A stretch of DNA of 7,874 nucleotides from an uncultured Rhodospirillales bacterium (GCA_903932545.1 CAIZGT010000533.1:1-7874), one strand, 5' to 3'; numbered from the stretch's first letter, positions 1 to 7,551 are shown. Numbers and translations: made by a program. The notes: a model not told the origin generated them from the sequence alone.

Positions 1-325
1 AGCGCGTGAGACCATCGGCACGCATCTCGATGCCGATGCTGCCGAACGTGCGGGCCTGATCACCTTCGCGCTCGATGATATCGACTGGGACGATGAAATC
101 CGCGTCTTCCTCGAAGAACGCGCCAGTTTTTCGCCGGATGCGCTCACCGGCCTCGAAGCCAATCTGCGCTTCGTAGGTCCCGAGACGATGGAATCGAAAA
201 TCTTCTCCCGCCTCACCGCGTGGCAAAACTGGATCTTCCAGCGCCCGAATGCGGTCGGCGAGCAAGGCGCTCTGCGTCGCTATGGCACCGGCCAAAAGGC
301 CGTGTTCGACACCCAACGCGTTTAA
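1..325 (+). CDS. boxC: BoxC, benzoyl-CoA-dihydrodiol lyase / epoxybenzoyl-CoA ring-cleaving enzyme (C-terminal part, 5' truncated)
   Basis: This is the last 107 codons of a gene that begins outside the window; the reading frame starts at base 2 and ends with TAA at 323-325. The visible tail contains AWQNWIFQRPNAVGE, then RRYGTG and an ending FDTQRV, which I recognise as the characteristic C-terminus of BoxC. BoxC is a crotonase-superfamily enzyme of about 550 residues, so only about a fifth is visible and the active-site part is missing. In the family it converts 2,3-epoxybenzoyl-CoA with two waters to 3,4-dehydroadipyl-CoA semialdehyde and formate, in the cytoplasm and without oxygen. boxB begins 22 bases downstream on the same strand, and boxA follows, which supports the call strongly. 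The frame is open to the left edge with no sign of damage. Confidence 0.93.
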   Translation, partial: ARETIGTHLDADAAERAGLITFALDDIDWDDEIRVFLEERASFSPDALTGLEANLRFVGPETMESKIFSRLTAWQNWIFQRPNAVGEQGALRRYGTGQKAVFDTQRV

Positions 326-333
326 GAACTCAC

Positions 334-338
334 AGGAG
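334..338 (+). promoter_or_regulatory. Ribosome binding site of boxB
   Basis: AGGAG lies 9 bases before the ATG at 348, in the short gap after the boxC stop. It decides the boxB start against the longer open frame from 249, whose extra residues overlap boxC and do not resemble BoxB. Confidence 0.8.
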
Positions 339-347
339 CACAGACCG

Positions 348-1796
348 ATGCTTGACCTGATGAATGTCGATTACACCACCAAAATCCCCAACAACGTCGA
401 TCTCGCCTCAGATCGTCAGGTGCTCAAAGCCCTTGAAGGCTGGCATCCGGGTTATATCGACTGGTGGAAAGACATGGGGCCGGATGGCTTCCAGGACAGT
501 CTCGTCTATTTGCGCACCGCGGTAAGCGTTGATCCGAAGGGCTGGGCGAAGTTCGATTATGTGAAAATGCCGGAATATCGCTGGGGCGTGCTACTGGCGC
601 CGCAGGAGGCCGATCGAAAGGTCAATTTCGGCCAGCACATGGGCGAGCCCGCGTGGCAGGAAGTGCCTGGCGAATACCGCGCGATGCTACGCCGCCTGAT
701 CGTGATCCAGGGTGACACCGAACCGGCCTCGGTTGAGCAACAACGCTTCTTGGGCAAAACCGCGCCGTCACTTTATGACATGCGCAATTTGTTCCAAGTG
801 AACGTGGAAGAGGGCCGCCATCTTTGGGCGATGGTCTATCTGTTGCAGAAATATTTCGGCCGCGACGGGCGCGAGGAAGCCGACGAATTGCTGCGCCGTC
901 GCTCAGGTGATGCGGACAGCCCGCGCATGCTCGGCGCGTTCAACGAGGCAACGCCGGATTGGCTGAGCTTCTTTATGTTCACCTTCTTCACCGACCGCGA
1001 TGGCAAGATGCAGTTGGAGAGCCTAGCGCAATCAGGCTTTGACCCACTCAGCCGCACCTGCCGCTTCATGCTTACCGAAGAAGCCCATCATATGTTCGTG
1101 GGCGAGACCGGCGTGGGCCGCACCATTCAGCGCACCTGTGAAGCGATGATCGCGGCTGGGATTGATGATCCGAACGATGTAGCGCGGGTTCGGGCGCTCG
1201 GTGTGATCGATCTGCCGACGGTGCAGAAGAAGATGAACCTGCATTATTCGCTCTCGCTGGATCTGTTCGGCTCGGAAATCTCAACCAACGCGGCGAATTT
1301 CTACAATGCGGGGCTGAAAGGGCGGTTTGGCGAAACCAAGATCGACGATGATCACCGCCTCACCGATGCCACCTACAAAGTGGCGAAGATGGTGAATGGT
1401 GAGATCACGATGGTGGATGAACCGTCTCTCACTGCGCTCAACATGCGGCTACGTGATGATTACACGCTGGATTGCTTCAAAGGCGTGGAGCGTTGGAACA
1501 AGATCATCGAAAAAACCGGCGTTAAATTCCGCCTCGAACTGCCGCACACCGCGTTTCATCGGCACATCGGTGAGTTTAAACACACGCACACCACACCGAG
1601 CGGCATTATTCTTGACGAGGCGACATGGGCGGGCCAGCGCGATAACTACCTGCCGTCGGGCGCGGATGGCGATTTCATCACCTCGCTGATGCAGCCGGTG
1701 ACAGAACCGGGCGCTTATGCTGGCTGGATTGCACCACCGAAGATGGGCATCGACAACAAGCCGGGTGAGTTTGAATACGTGCAGATTCACGTTTGA
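348..1796 (+). CDS. boxB: BoxB, benzoyl-CoA 2,3-epoxidase (2,3-dioxygenase) oxygenase subunit
   Basis: 482 residues, the usual family length, starting at an ATG behind AGGAG. BoxB is a soluble di-iron mono-oxygenase that uses O2 and electrons from BoxA to turn benzoyl-CoA into 2,3-epoxybenzoyl-CoA. The N-terminal stretch IPNNVDL and the segment GYIDWWKDMGP are typical of the family. The expected di-iron ligand set is intact: E125 (GDTEPAS), E155 and H158 (EEGRH), D216 (FFTDRDG), and E245 and H248 (TEEAHHMF). From what I recall of the Azoarcus evansii enzyme (E120, E150, H153, D211, E240, H243), every ligand is kept with a constant offset of 5. No signal peptide or membrane segment is visible. 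It lies between boxC and boxA on the same strand, so the cluster order is C-B-A. Nothing suggests loss of function. Confidence 0.97.
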   Translation: MLDLMNVDYTTKIPNNVDLASDRQVLKALEGWHPGYIDWWKDMGPDGFQDSLVYLRTAVSVDPKGWAKFDYVKMPEYRWGVLLAPQEADRKVNFGQHMGEPAWQEVPGEYRAMLRRLIVIQGDTEPASVEQQRFLGKTAPSLYDMRNLFQVNVEEGRHLWAMVYLLQKYFGRDGREEADELLRRRSGDADSPRMLGAFNEATPDWLSFFMFTFFTDRDGKMQLESLAQSGFDPLSRTCRFMLTEEAHHMFVGETGVGRTIQRTCEAMIAAGIDDPNDVARVRALGVIDLPTVQKKMNLHYSLSLDLFGSEISTNAANFYNAGLKGRFGETKIDDDHRLTDATYKVAKMVNGEITMVDEPSLTALNMRLRDDYTLDCFKGVERWNKIIEKTGVKFRLELPHTAFHRHIGEFKHTHTTPSGIILDEATWAGQRDNYLPSGADGDFITSLMQPVTEPGAYAGWIAPPKMGIDNKPGEFEYVQIHV

Positions 1797-1830
1797 TTTT
1801 ATCGCCGCACCCACCCGTCATGACACCAAA

Positions 1831-1913
1831 CCGTCACTGCAGGCGAAGCACAGCAATCCATCGCGCCATTGGCTCCATCGCGGTGGATTGCTGCGCTTCG
1901 CTGGCAATCATGG
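1831..1913. repeat. Long imperfect palindrome (REP-like element) between boxB and boxA
   Basis: The arms 1831-1865 and 1879-1913 can pair over 35 positions around a 13-base loop (1866-1878). I count 28 Watson-Crick pairs, 3 G:U pairs and 4 mismatches. The inner 23 positions (1843-1865 with 1879-1901) have one mismatch and one wobble. Each arm, read inward, contains GCGAAGC followed by CAGCAATCCA, which resembles a REP-type palindrome with the core GCGAAGCAATCC that is dispersed in many proteobacterial genomes; that family link is from memory. There is no T-run after the right arm, so it is not an obvious rho-independent terminator. In the boxC-B-A transcript it would form a stable hairpin that could affect mRNA stability or the BoxB to BoxA ratio. 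The 139-base gap holds no convincing gene otherwise. Confidence 0.8.
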
Positions 1914-1923
1914 ATGAAAATAT

Positions 1924-1927
1924 GGAG
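1924..1927 (+). promoter_or_regulatory. Ribosome binding site of boxA
   Basis: GGAG sits 8 bases before a GTG at 1936. The alternative TTG at 1930 is only 2 bases from it, too close for initiation, so the site selects GTG as the boxA start. It lies 22 bases after the end of the inner palindrome stem. Confidence 0.65.
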
Positions 1928-1935
1928 TTTTGTGC

Positions 1936-3114
1936 GTGAACGCCGTCATCAAACAACATCTCATCGACCCGGAAATCTGCATCCGTTGCAACACTTGCGA
2001 GGAAGCCTGCCCGATTGATGCGGTCACGCATGACGACAACAATTACGTGGTGAATGCCGAAATCTGTAACGGCTGCCTGCACTGCGTCTCACCCTGCCCA
2101 ACTGGCGCCATCGACAATTGGCGTATGGTGGCGAACGTTTACAGTCTGGACGAGCAATTCGCGTGGCAGGATCTGCCCGAGCAGGCCCCGATCAAGATCG
2201 AGGCCGCTGACGCGCTGGAAGATGACGTGGCAGCGTTGCTCTCCCACGCCCATCAGGGCCTCGGCGGCAAGCCGGTTGCGGCCGCTTCAGCCGCAACACC
2301 TGAGATCAATCTGTTCAACCGTGCACGGCCTGCCAAGGCCAGCGTGAGAGGGAATTATCGCCTCACGGACGCCGATGCTGAAGCCGATATCCGCCACATC
2401 ATCCTCGATTTCGGTGAAATTCCGTTTCCTGTGCTGGAGGGCCAGTCCATCGGCGTTATCCCGCCGGGGATTGATGCCCAGGGCAAGCCGCACGCCATTC
2501 GGCTCTATTCCATCGCCAGCCCACGCGATGGCGAGAAGCCGGGGGCAAATAATCTGGCGCTCACCGTCAAGCGCGTGCCGGGCGGCATATGTTCGGATTA
2601 TCTGTGCGACCTGCCAAAAGGCGCGCAATTGGACGTCACCGGCCCATTTGGCGCCACTTTCCTGATGCCCAATGATCCAAACGCGCACATTCTGATGATC
2701 TGCACCGGCACCGGCTCAGCACCGTTTCGTGGCTTTACCGAACGCCGCCGCCGCGCGATGCCGGATGCGCCAGGACATCTGCATCTTTATTTCGGCGCGC
2801 GACGCCCGGAGGAACTGCCGTATTTCGGCCCGCTTCAGAAAATTCCCGCCAGCCTGCTCACCCAGCGCCTGTGCTTCTCTCGTGTGCCAGAGCAGCCGCG
2901 AACCTACGTGCAAGACCGCATCCGCGAGGACGGCGCGCAAATCGCCCGCCTGCTCTCAGACGCCAACACACACGTCTATATCTGTGGCTTGCGCGGCATG
3001 GAGACGGGGGTGGACGAGGCGTTTGCCGATGCATGCCGGCATGCCGGGCTGGACTGGCAGGCGCTGAAGCCAGAATTGCGGGGAAGTGGGCGCTATCACG
3101 TCGAGACGTATTAA
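1936..3114 (+). CDS. boxA: BoxA, benzoyl-CoA epoxidase reductase subunit (ferredoxin + FAD/NADPH reductase)
   Basis: 392 residues from a GTG start. BoxA is the NADPH-dependent iron-sulfur flavoprotein that feeds electrons to BoxB. The N-terminal ferredoxin domain has two [4Fe-4S] motifs: C15, C18, C21, C25 (CIRCNTCEEACP) and C44, C47, C50, C54 (CNGCLHCVSPCP). A less conserved linker of roughly residues 100-135, rich in Ala and Pro, leads to a ferredoxin-NADP reductase-like part with the FAD motif RLYS (189-192), the nucleotide-binding run GTGSAPFRG (258-266), the segment VYICGLRGMETGV near 347-359, and a C-terminus ending in Tyr, as is usual in this reductase superfamily. The protein appears complete. 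It is the last gene of the box operon here, 139 bases after boxB, and its stop codon shares bases with the stop codon of convergent ccoS. The cluster context makes the assignment secure. Confidence 0.96.
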   Translation: MNAVIKQHLIDPEICIRCNTCEEACPIDAVTHDDNNYVVNAEICNGCLHCVSPCPTGAIDNWRMVANVYSLDEQFAWQDLPEQAPIKIEAADALEDDVAALLSHAHQGLGGKPVAAASAATPEINLFNRARPAKASVRGNYRLTDADAEADIRHIILDFGEIPFPVLEGQSIGVIPPGIDAQGKPHAIRLYSIASPRDGEKPGANNLALTVKRVPGGICSDYLCDLPKGAQLDVTGPFGATFLMPNDPNAHILMICTGTGSAPFRGFTERRRRAMPDAPGHLHLYFGARRPEELPYFGPLQKIPASLLTQRLCFSRVPEQPRTYVQDRIREDGAQIARLLSDANTHVYICGLRGMETGVDEAFADACRHAGLDWQALKPELRGSGRYHVETY

Positions 3115-3248
3115 TCGTCGAACAAAATCCGTTCCGACGCGCCCTTTAAATCCTCATATTGTCCGCTGCGTACCGACCAGAAAAACACCGCCAACCCGCA
3201 CAGCGCCACCAGCAAGCTGGCACCCAGCAACCACAAAATCACAACCAT
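3111..3248 (-). CDS. ccoS: CcoS, small cbb3 oxidase maturation protein
   Basis: A 45-residue protein read from an ATG at 3248 down to TAA at 3113-3111. It has one membrane helix (about residues 3-24, rich in Leu and Val), followed by the family hallmark FFWSVRSGQYEDL and the ending RILFDD. In other bacteria CcoS is needed for cofactor insertion into cbb3 oxidase, though its exact action is unsettled. The start ATG overlaps the ccoI stop by one base (TAATG), and a GGGGGA 7 bases upstream, inside the end of ccoI, serves as ribosome binding site. It is the last gene of ccoGHIS. Its stop codon lies within the boxA stop codon on the other strand. Length and motifs are normal for the family. Confidence 0.94.
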   Translation of the reverse strand: MVVILWLLGASLLVALCGLAVFFWSVRSGQYEDLKGASERILFDD

Positions 3249-5575
3249 TACTTGATCCCCCGCTTCAATCGCAGCGCATTGCCCATCACCAACAGCGATG
3301 AACTCGACATCGCCGCCGCGGCAAGCCAGGGGGTAACATAGCCCGCAATCGCCACCGGCACGACAAGCAGATTGTAGATCAGTGCGAGGGCGATGTTCTC
3401 TCGCATCACCCGCCCGGTGCGGCGCGCGAGGGTGAGGGCAGTGGCGACGTGGCCAAGGCCTTTGCCCTGAAACACGAGATCGGCCACGGTTTGGCTGATA
3501 TCAGCCGCACTTGCGGGCGACATCGACACGTCCGCCGCTGCGAGGCAGGGGCTGTCGTTGAGGCCATCACCCACCATCAGCACATGGCGGCCTTCAGCGC
3601 GCAGTCGCTCCACCAGTGCCATTTTGTCGGATGGGCGCTGGCCTGCGAACCAATCCTTGATACCGAGCGCATCGGCCACCCGACGGACCGGCGCTTCGCG
3701 GTCACCAGAGGCGATGATGAGATGAATTCCCATCTCACGCAGCCGCACCATCGTCTCAGCGGCGTCAAGGCGCAGGGTCTCTGCAAAGCTGAAGCGGACC
3801 AGCGCGCCATTCTCGCGGCGGAGGTATAGCGCCGCATGATTGTCTCCAAACGCCACAGCGCCACAAAAAGCCTCACTGCCGAGCCGAATCTCACCCGCTT
3901 GCAGGCCAAGCCCTGCATACTCAACCACATCATCACGCGCCATCACCGGGCCAGCGGCGACGCATAAAGCGCGCGACAGCGGATGGCGGCTGGTGGCGGC
4001 GAGGCTGGCGGCGAGGCGGAGATCATCTGGCGCATAATCGCCGATCAAGGCGAGATCTGGGTTAGAGAGCGTGCCGGTTTTGTCGAACACCACCACATCC
4101 ACCCCCGCCAAACGCTCCAACGCGGTCGCAGATTTCAGTAGCATGCCGCGCTTGAGCAACTCGCCGCTGGCAATCACCTGCGCCACCGGCACAGCCAGTG
4201 CCAACGCGCAGGGGCAGGTGATGATCAATACCGAGGCCGCGATCAGCAACGCCGCATTGGCCGACGCGCCAACGCCGAAATACCAGCCCAGAAACGTCGC
4301 CAACGCGCCGATATGCACCACCGGCGCATAAAGCTTGGCCACCCGATCAGCCAGCACCACGAAGCGGCCGCGCCGGGTTTCCGCAATATCGATCAGCCGC
4401 GCCATTTCGGCCAGCAACGTGTTAGCGCCAGTCGCGGTGGCGCGCAGCACCAAGGGTGCGCCAAGATTGACCATTCCAGCAAACACGGAAGCACCCGGTG
4501 CCACCGCTTCCGGAAGGCTTTCGCCCGTGACAAGGGCGGTGTCGAGGCTGCTTTCGCCCTTGATGATCACGCCATCAACGCCGATGCGCTCGCCCATGCT
4601 GACGAGAATCTCCATACCGGGCAGCACGCTCTCCGGCGCGTGACGCTCTAGCGTGCCATCTGGCCGCAGCACCGCCACCTCAGCCACCCGCAACGACAGC
4701 AGGCGCTCGGCGGTGGCGCGGGCTTGGCCTCGGGCGCGATGGTCGAGCAGGCGTCCGATCAGCAGGAATAACAACAGTGTCACCGCACCATCGAAATACG
4801 TGTGATTACCACCGTTGATCGTCTCAATCAGGCTCAGCGTGCTGACCAGCAACACGCCAATGCTGATCGGCACATCCATATTGGTGCGGCGATGGCGCAA
4901 TGCGGAGAGCGCGCTGCTGAAAAACGGCCGACCGGCATAGGCAACAGCGGGCAGGGCCAACATGGCTGAAAACCAATGCAGCAGGCCGCGTGTGGCAGGG
5001 CCCATGCCGCCATCAAGCCCCGCCCAGATCGCAATCGAGAGGAACATCACATTGCCGGCGGCAAACCCTGCCACCGCCAAAGCGCGCACCAATTGGCGCG
5101 CGCGCTTGTCGTCACCTTGCCCAACTTCGCCCGCTCGGAATGGGACGAGGTGGTAGCCTAAGGCGGTGATTTTGCCGATCAGTGTCTCAGCATCAGCAGT
5201 GGCACCACCCCAAACCAGCCGAAGCCGCAACGAGGTGAGATTGACGCGCGCAGCGACCACACCAGGCTCACGGCTGAGCACCTGCTCGATCAGCCAGACG
5301 CAAGCGCCGCATTGCACGCCGTCGATGCTCAGCGTGAGTTCGTGGTTGCTGTCGGGCAGAGTGCGGATAAAACGGCTGAAATCGGCGGCGGCGTCGGCAT
5401 CCGGCCGTGGCGGACGCAGCGCAGGGTCGAGGGCGCGGGATTGGTAGTATTGCCCCAACCCCATGCCCTGAATGGTGGTGAAAGCCGCTTCGCAGCCACG
5501 GCAGCAAAATCGTTCACCCGGCGGGCATGGCTGAGTGCAATGCTGGCAAGATGTGGCAAGCATCGCCGACAACAC
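3248..5575 (-). CDS. ccoI: CcoI (FixI/CopA2 type), copper-exporting P1B-type ATPase for cbb3 oxidase assembly
   Basis: About 775 residues. CcoI pumps Cu+ out of the cytoplasm to supply the CuB site of cbb3 oxidase. The N-terminus is a Cys-rich metal-binding region (C10, C13, C17, C24, C25, C28, with FCCRGC), followed by a heavy-metal-associated domain with CGAC at 89-92, the DGVQCGAC form typical of CcoI/FixI. Then come membrane helices, the phosphatase loop TGES (350-353), the intramembrane metal motif CPC (454-456), the phosphorylated Asp in DKTGT (498-502), SRHP (HP at 531-532), GDGLND (669-674) and the final helices with MSSSS (756-760). All catalytic motifs are intact. The start is uncertain: the GTG at 5575 has AGGTGA 5 bases upstream and is preferred; a GTG at 5584 would overlap the ccoH stop by 4 bases, and an ATG lies at 5563. 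It sits between ccoH and ccoS. Confidence 0.95.
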   Translation of the reverse strand: MLSAMLATSCQHCTQPCPPGERFCCRGCEAAFTTIQGMGLGQYYQSRALDPALRPPRPDADAAADFSRFIRTLPDSNHELTLSIDGVQCGACVWLIEQVLSREPGVVAARVNLTSLRLRLVWGGATADAETLIGKITALGYHLVPFRAGEVGQGDDKRARQLVRALAVAGFAAGNVMFLSIAIWAGLDGGMGPATRGLLHWFSAMLALPAVAYAGRPFFSSALSALRHRRTNMDVPISIGVLLVSTLSLIETINGGNHTYFDGAVTLLLFLLIGRLLDHRARGQARATAERLLSLRVAEVAVLRPDGTLERHAPESVLPGMEILVSMGERIGVDGVIIKGESSLDTALVTGESLPEAVAPGASVFAGMVNLGAPLVLRATATGANTLLAEMARLIDIAETRRGRFVVLADRVAKLYAPVVHIGALATFLGWYFGVGASANAALLIAASVLIITCPCALALAVPVAQVIASGELLKRGMLLKSATALERLAGVDVVVFDKTGTLSNPDLALIGDYAPDDLRLAASLAATSRHPLSRALCVAAGPVMARDDVVEYAGLGLQAGEIRLGSEAFCGAVAFGDNHAALYLRRENGALVRFSFAETLRLDAAETMVRLREMGIHLIIASGDREAPVRRVADALGIKDWFAGQRPSDKMALVERLRAEGRHVLMVGDGLNDSPCLAAADVSMSPASAADISQTVADLVFQGKGLGHVATALTLARRTGRVMRENIALALIYNLLVVPVAIAGYVTPWLAAAAMSSSSLLVMGNALRLKRGIK

Positions 5576-5580
5576 CGCGT

Positions 5581-5587
5581 TCACCTC
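5581..5587 (-). promoter_or_regulatory. Likely ribosome binding site of ccoI, embedded in the ccoH stop region
   Basis: Read on the minus strand, GAGGTGA (5587-5581) includes the ccoH TGA and stands 5 bases before a GTG at 5575. It is the best-spaced site near the ccoI start and suggests translational coupling with ccoH. It does not exclude the other starts at 5584 or 5563. Confidence 0.5.
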
Positions 5588-6051
5588 ACCTGCACCCGCC
5601 TTGTTGCCACATAAGTTTCTCCATTTTGCACCACATCCAGGCGCAACTCCCATTGGCCCGGTTGATCGAGGGTGGCGGCAGCGCGATAGAGGCCGTCTTC
5701 ACCCTCATTGAAGTTCAGCACAACCGGCTGCACTGGCCCGAGCGGACGCTGCGCAATGCCGGTGACGCTGGCATGGCGCAGACGATGGCCGGATTTGTCG
5801 GTGAGTTCCAACGTGGGCGCGTGCCCTTGCAGGCTCGCTGCCACCCCCCACCCCAAAGCGGATTGCTTGGCGGCGCGATCCAACACTTCGTCATAGCGGT
5901 TGGAGGTGTCGAAATTATCCTTGGTCGCAAGCCCCGGATTGGAGTTCAACGCGACGTAGATAAAGCCGAAATTCACCACAACAACCACGCCCAGCGCCGC
6001 GATGGAGGCAAATGGAAACCATCGCCACGCAGTTTTATCGGCCGTGCTCAT
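5581..6051 (-). CDS. ccoH: CcoH (FixH), membrane-anchored cbb3 oxidase assembly protein
   Basis: 156 residues from an ATG at 6051. A short cytoplasmic start is followed by one membrane helix, about residues 12-35 (WFPFASIAALG, then a Val run), and then a periplasmic domain of FixH type, including SNRYDEVLDRA shortly after the helix and LGWGV. The C-terminal part looks beta-rich (GQWELRLDV, GETYVATRRV). In the family CcoH is required for stable cbb3 assembly and is thought to work with the copper pump CcoI. The start lies 17 bases inside the end of ccoG and has GGGGAG 10 bases upstream. Longer starts at 6069 and 6123 would extend further into ccoG and add a tail unlike the family. The stop is 5 bases before the preferred ccoI start. 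Sequence conservation of this family is weak, so position in the operon matters for the name. Confidence 0.92.
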   Translation of the reverse strand: MSTADKTAWRWFPFASIAALGVVVVVNFGFIYVALNSNPGLATKDNFDTSNRYDEVLDRAAKQSALGWGVAASLQGHAPTLELTDKSGHRLRHASVTGIAQRPLGPVQPVVLNFNEGEDGLYRAAATLDQPGQWELRLDVVQNGETYVATRRVQVR

Positions 6052-7534
6052 CGTGTTCGTTCTCCCCATGATGTGGCGCCCCCGCAGGCCCCAAAAACAC
6101 ACCCTGATAGCTTGTCTCTTCACCCGTGGTGGTGTTGCGCAAGATGAAGTTGATTTTGGACGATCCTACCCCGTGATCCGGTGCCATCACCAGAATACGA
6201 TGGCCGCCAACTTGGTCGGGCCCGATCGGCAGATGCAACACTGGGTTTTGCACCGTATGCGTCTCGGCCAGCGCCAATTCCACGCCGTCCAGCCCTTGAA
6301 CGCTGAGATCGAACACAGCATCAGCTTGGGTTTTGTTGCTGACCTTGACCATGTAGCCGTCACGTATGGTGCCATCAGCCAGGCGAACGAACAGCGGCGC
6401 GCGATCTTGCTGGACCGAGAGATCGATCGTGCTGCGATTGGTGAGCGCGATCACCATGAAGGTGAAGGCCATGCTCATCGCAGTAAGATAGATGATGGTG
6501 CGCGGTCGCAGCAGATGGAGGCGCGTTTTCTCGCCACGTGCTTTGGCAGCTTGGCCCTCCAAATTGTCCCAAGCAATCAGCCCGGTTGGGCGTTGCACTT
6601 TGGACAGCGCCATGTCGCAGGCATCAATGCACAGACCGCAGCCGATGCACTCAAGTTGCGCCCCGTCACGGATGTCGATCCCGGTGGGGCAGGCGGTCAC
6701 GCAGCCGCCGCAATCGATACAGTCACCGCGCTGGGTACCTTCCGGCAACTTCGCCTTCAGATGCGCGCGGGTTTCGCCACGCCAGCCTTGATAGGTGACG
6801 ATCAGGCTCTGCTCATCCAGCATTGCCGATTGGAAGCGCGGCCACGGGCACATGAAGGTGCAAACCTGCTCACGCGCCCAGCCGGCCAACAGATAGGTCG
6901 TGGCGGTGAACAGGAAGGTGAAGGCATAGACCGAAATTCCAGCCGTGCCTTCCCAGAAACGCTGCACAATGGTGGGCGCGTCGAGGAAATACATGATCCA
7001 CGCGCCGCCGGTCCAGAACGCCACGCCAAGCCAGATGTAGTGTTTGAGCGCCTTGCGCCAGAATTTGTCGAAGCTCATCGGCTGTGCATCGCGCTTCATG
7101 CGCGCGTTGCGGTCGCCCTCGATTTGATGCTCCACCCACATGAACAAATCGGTCCACACCGTTTGCGGGCAGGCAAAGCCGCACCAGACGCGGCCGAACA
7201 GGGAGGTGACCAGGAACAGCCCGAGGGCTGCCATGATCAACAACCCGGTGAGGTAAACGATGTCTTGCGGCCAGAATTCGAGGTTAAAGAAGTAGAATTT
7301 CCGGTCGTAGATATCGAGCAGCAAGGCTTGATCCGGCCGCCCCACGCCCCGGTCCCAGCGTAGCCAGGGCAGGGCGTAGTAAACCGTCAGACAGAACCCC
7401 AAAATGGCCCATTTGAGCGTGCGCACCTTGCCATAGACGGCCTTGGGATAGACCTTCTTGTGATCAGCGAAATACTGCATGACGCCGTCATCTTCGCTGG
7501 TCGCGGCAAGGCGCGTTTTGTCGACATGGGCCAT
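6035..7534 (-). CDS. ccoG: CcoG (FixG/RdxA), membrane iron-sulfur protein, cbb3 oxidase assembly cupric reductase
   Basis: 499 residues from an ATG at 7534. CcoG is a polytopic membrane protein with a bacterial-type ferredoxin domain; work on the Rhodobacter protein assigns it Cu(II) reduction ahead of copper delivery to cbb3. Visible parts: helices near residues 40-58, 90-112, 163-184 and 198-217; the motif WCGFACPQT (C118, C122); CTFMCPW (C225, C229); two [4Fe-4S] motifs, C272, C275, C278, C282 and C296, C299, C302, C306; a further helix near 346-364; and a C-terminal extracytoplasmic Ig-like FixG domain to the end. All expected cysteines are present. An in-frame GTG at 7555 would overlap the ccoP stop (GTGA), but AGAAGAG 9 bases before the ATG favours 7534. 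The Glu, His and Asp-rich tail (HHGENEHDEHG) could bind metal; that is inference. Confidence 0.96.
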   Translation of the reverse strand: MAHVDKTRLAATSEDDGVMQYFADHKKVYPKAVYGKVRTLKWAILGFCLTVYYALPWLRWDRGVGRPDQALLLDIYDRKFYFFNLEFWPQDIVYLTGLLIMAALGLFLVTSLFGRVWCGFACPQTVWTDLFMWVEHQIEGDRNARMKRDAQPMSFDKFWRKALKHYIWLGVAFWTGGAWIMYFLDAPTIVQRFWEGTAGISVYAFTFLFTATTYLLAGWAREQVCTFMCPWPRFQSAMLDEQSLIVTYQGWRGETRAHLKAKLPEGTQRGDCIDCGGCVTACPTGIDIRDGAQLECIGCGLCIDACDMALSKVQRPTGLIAWDNLEGQAAKARGEKTRLHLLRPRTIIYLTAMSMAFTFMVIALTNRSTIDLSVQQDRAPLFVRLADGTIRDGYMVKVSNKTQADAVFDLSVQGLDGVELALAETHTVQNPVLHLPIGPDQVGGHRILVMAPDHGVGSSKINFILRNTTTGEETSYQGVFLGPAGAPHHGENEHDEHGR

Positions 7535-7551
7535 CTTTGGATTCTCTTCTT

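Noticed and set aside
249..347. Upstream extension of boxB to an ATG at 249
   Set aside because: The added residues overlap boxC out of frame and are unlike BoxB N-termini; the ATG at 348 has a proper AGGAG.
1857..1882. Nine-base direct repeat TCCATCGCG at 1857-1865 and 1874-1882
   Set aside because: It is short and follows from the inner stem and loop of the palindrome; two copies are not enough to call a binding site or a target duplication.
1831..1913. The palindrome as a rho-independent terminator or a CRISPR repeat
   Set aside because: No T-run follows the right arm, boxA continues the operon just downstream, and there is a single copy with no spacer array.
3206..3224. Small inverted repeat CCAGC-AA-GCTGG as a terminator between the operons
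   Set aside because: The stem is only 5 pairs, the loop is 2 bases, there is no T-run, and it lies within the membrane-helix codons of ccoS.
5527..6147. A 206-codon plus-strand open frame opposite ccoH and the ccoI start
   Set aside because: It is antisense to conserved genes, has a low-complexity His/Pro/Arg composition, and shows no good ribosome binding site or family resemblance.
6002..7363. A 453-codon plus-strand open frame opposite ccoG
   Set aside because: It lies wholly antisense to well-supported ccoG and the start of ccoH, has no recognisable domain, and is His, Arg and Ala-rich as expected for the complement of GC-rich coding DNA.
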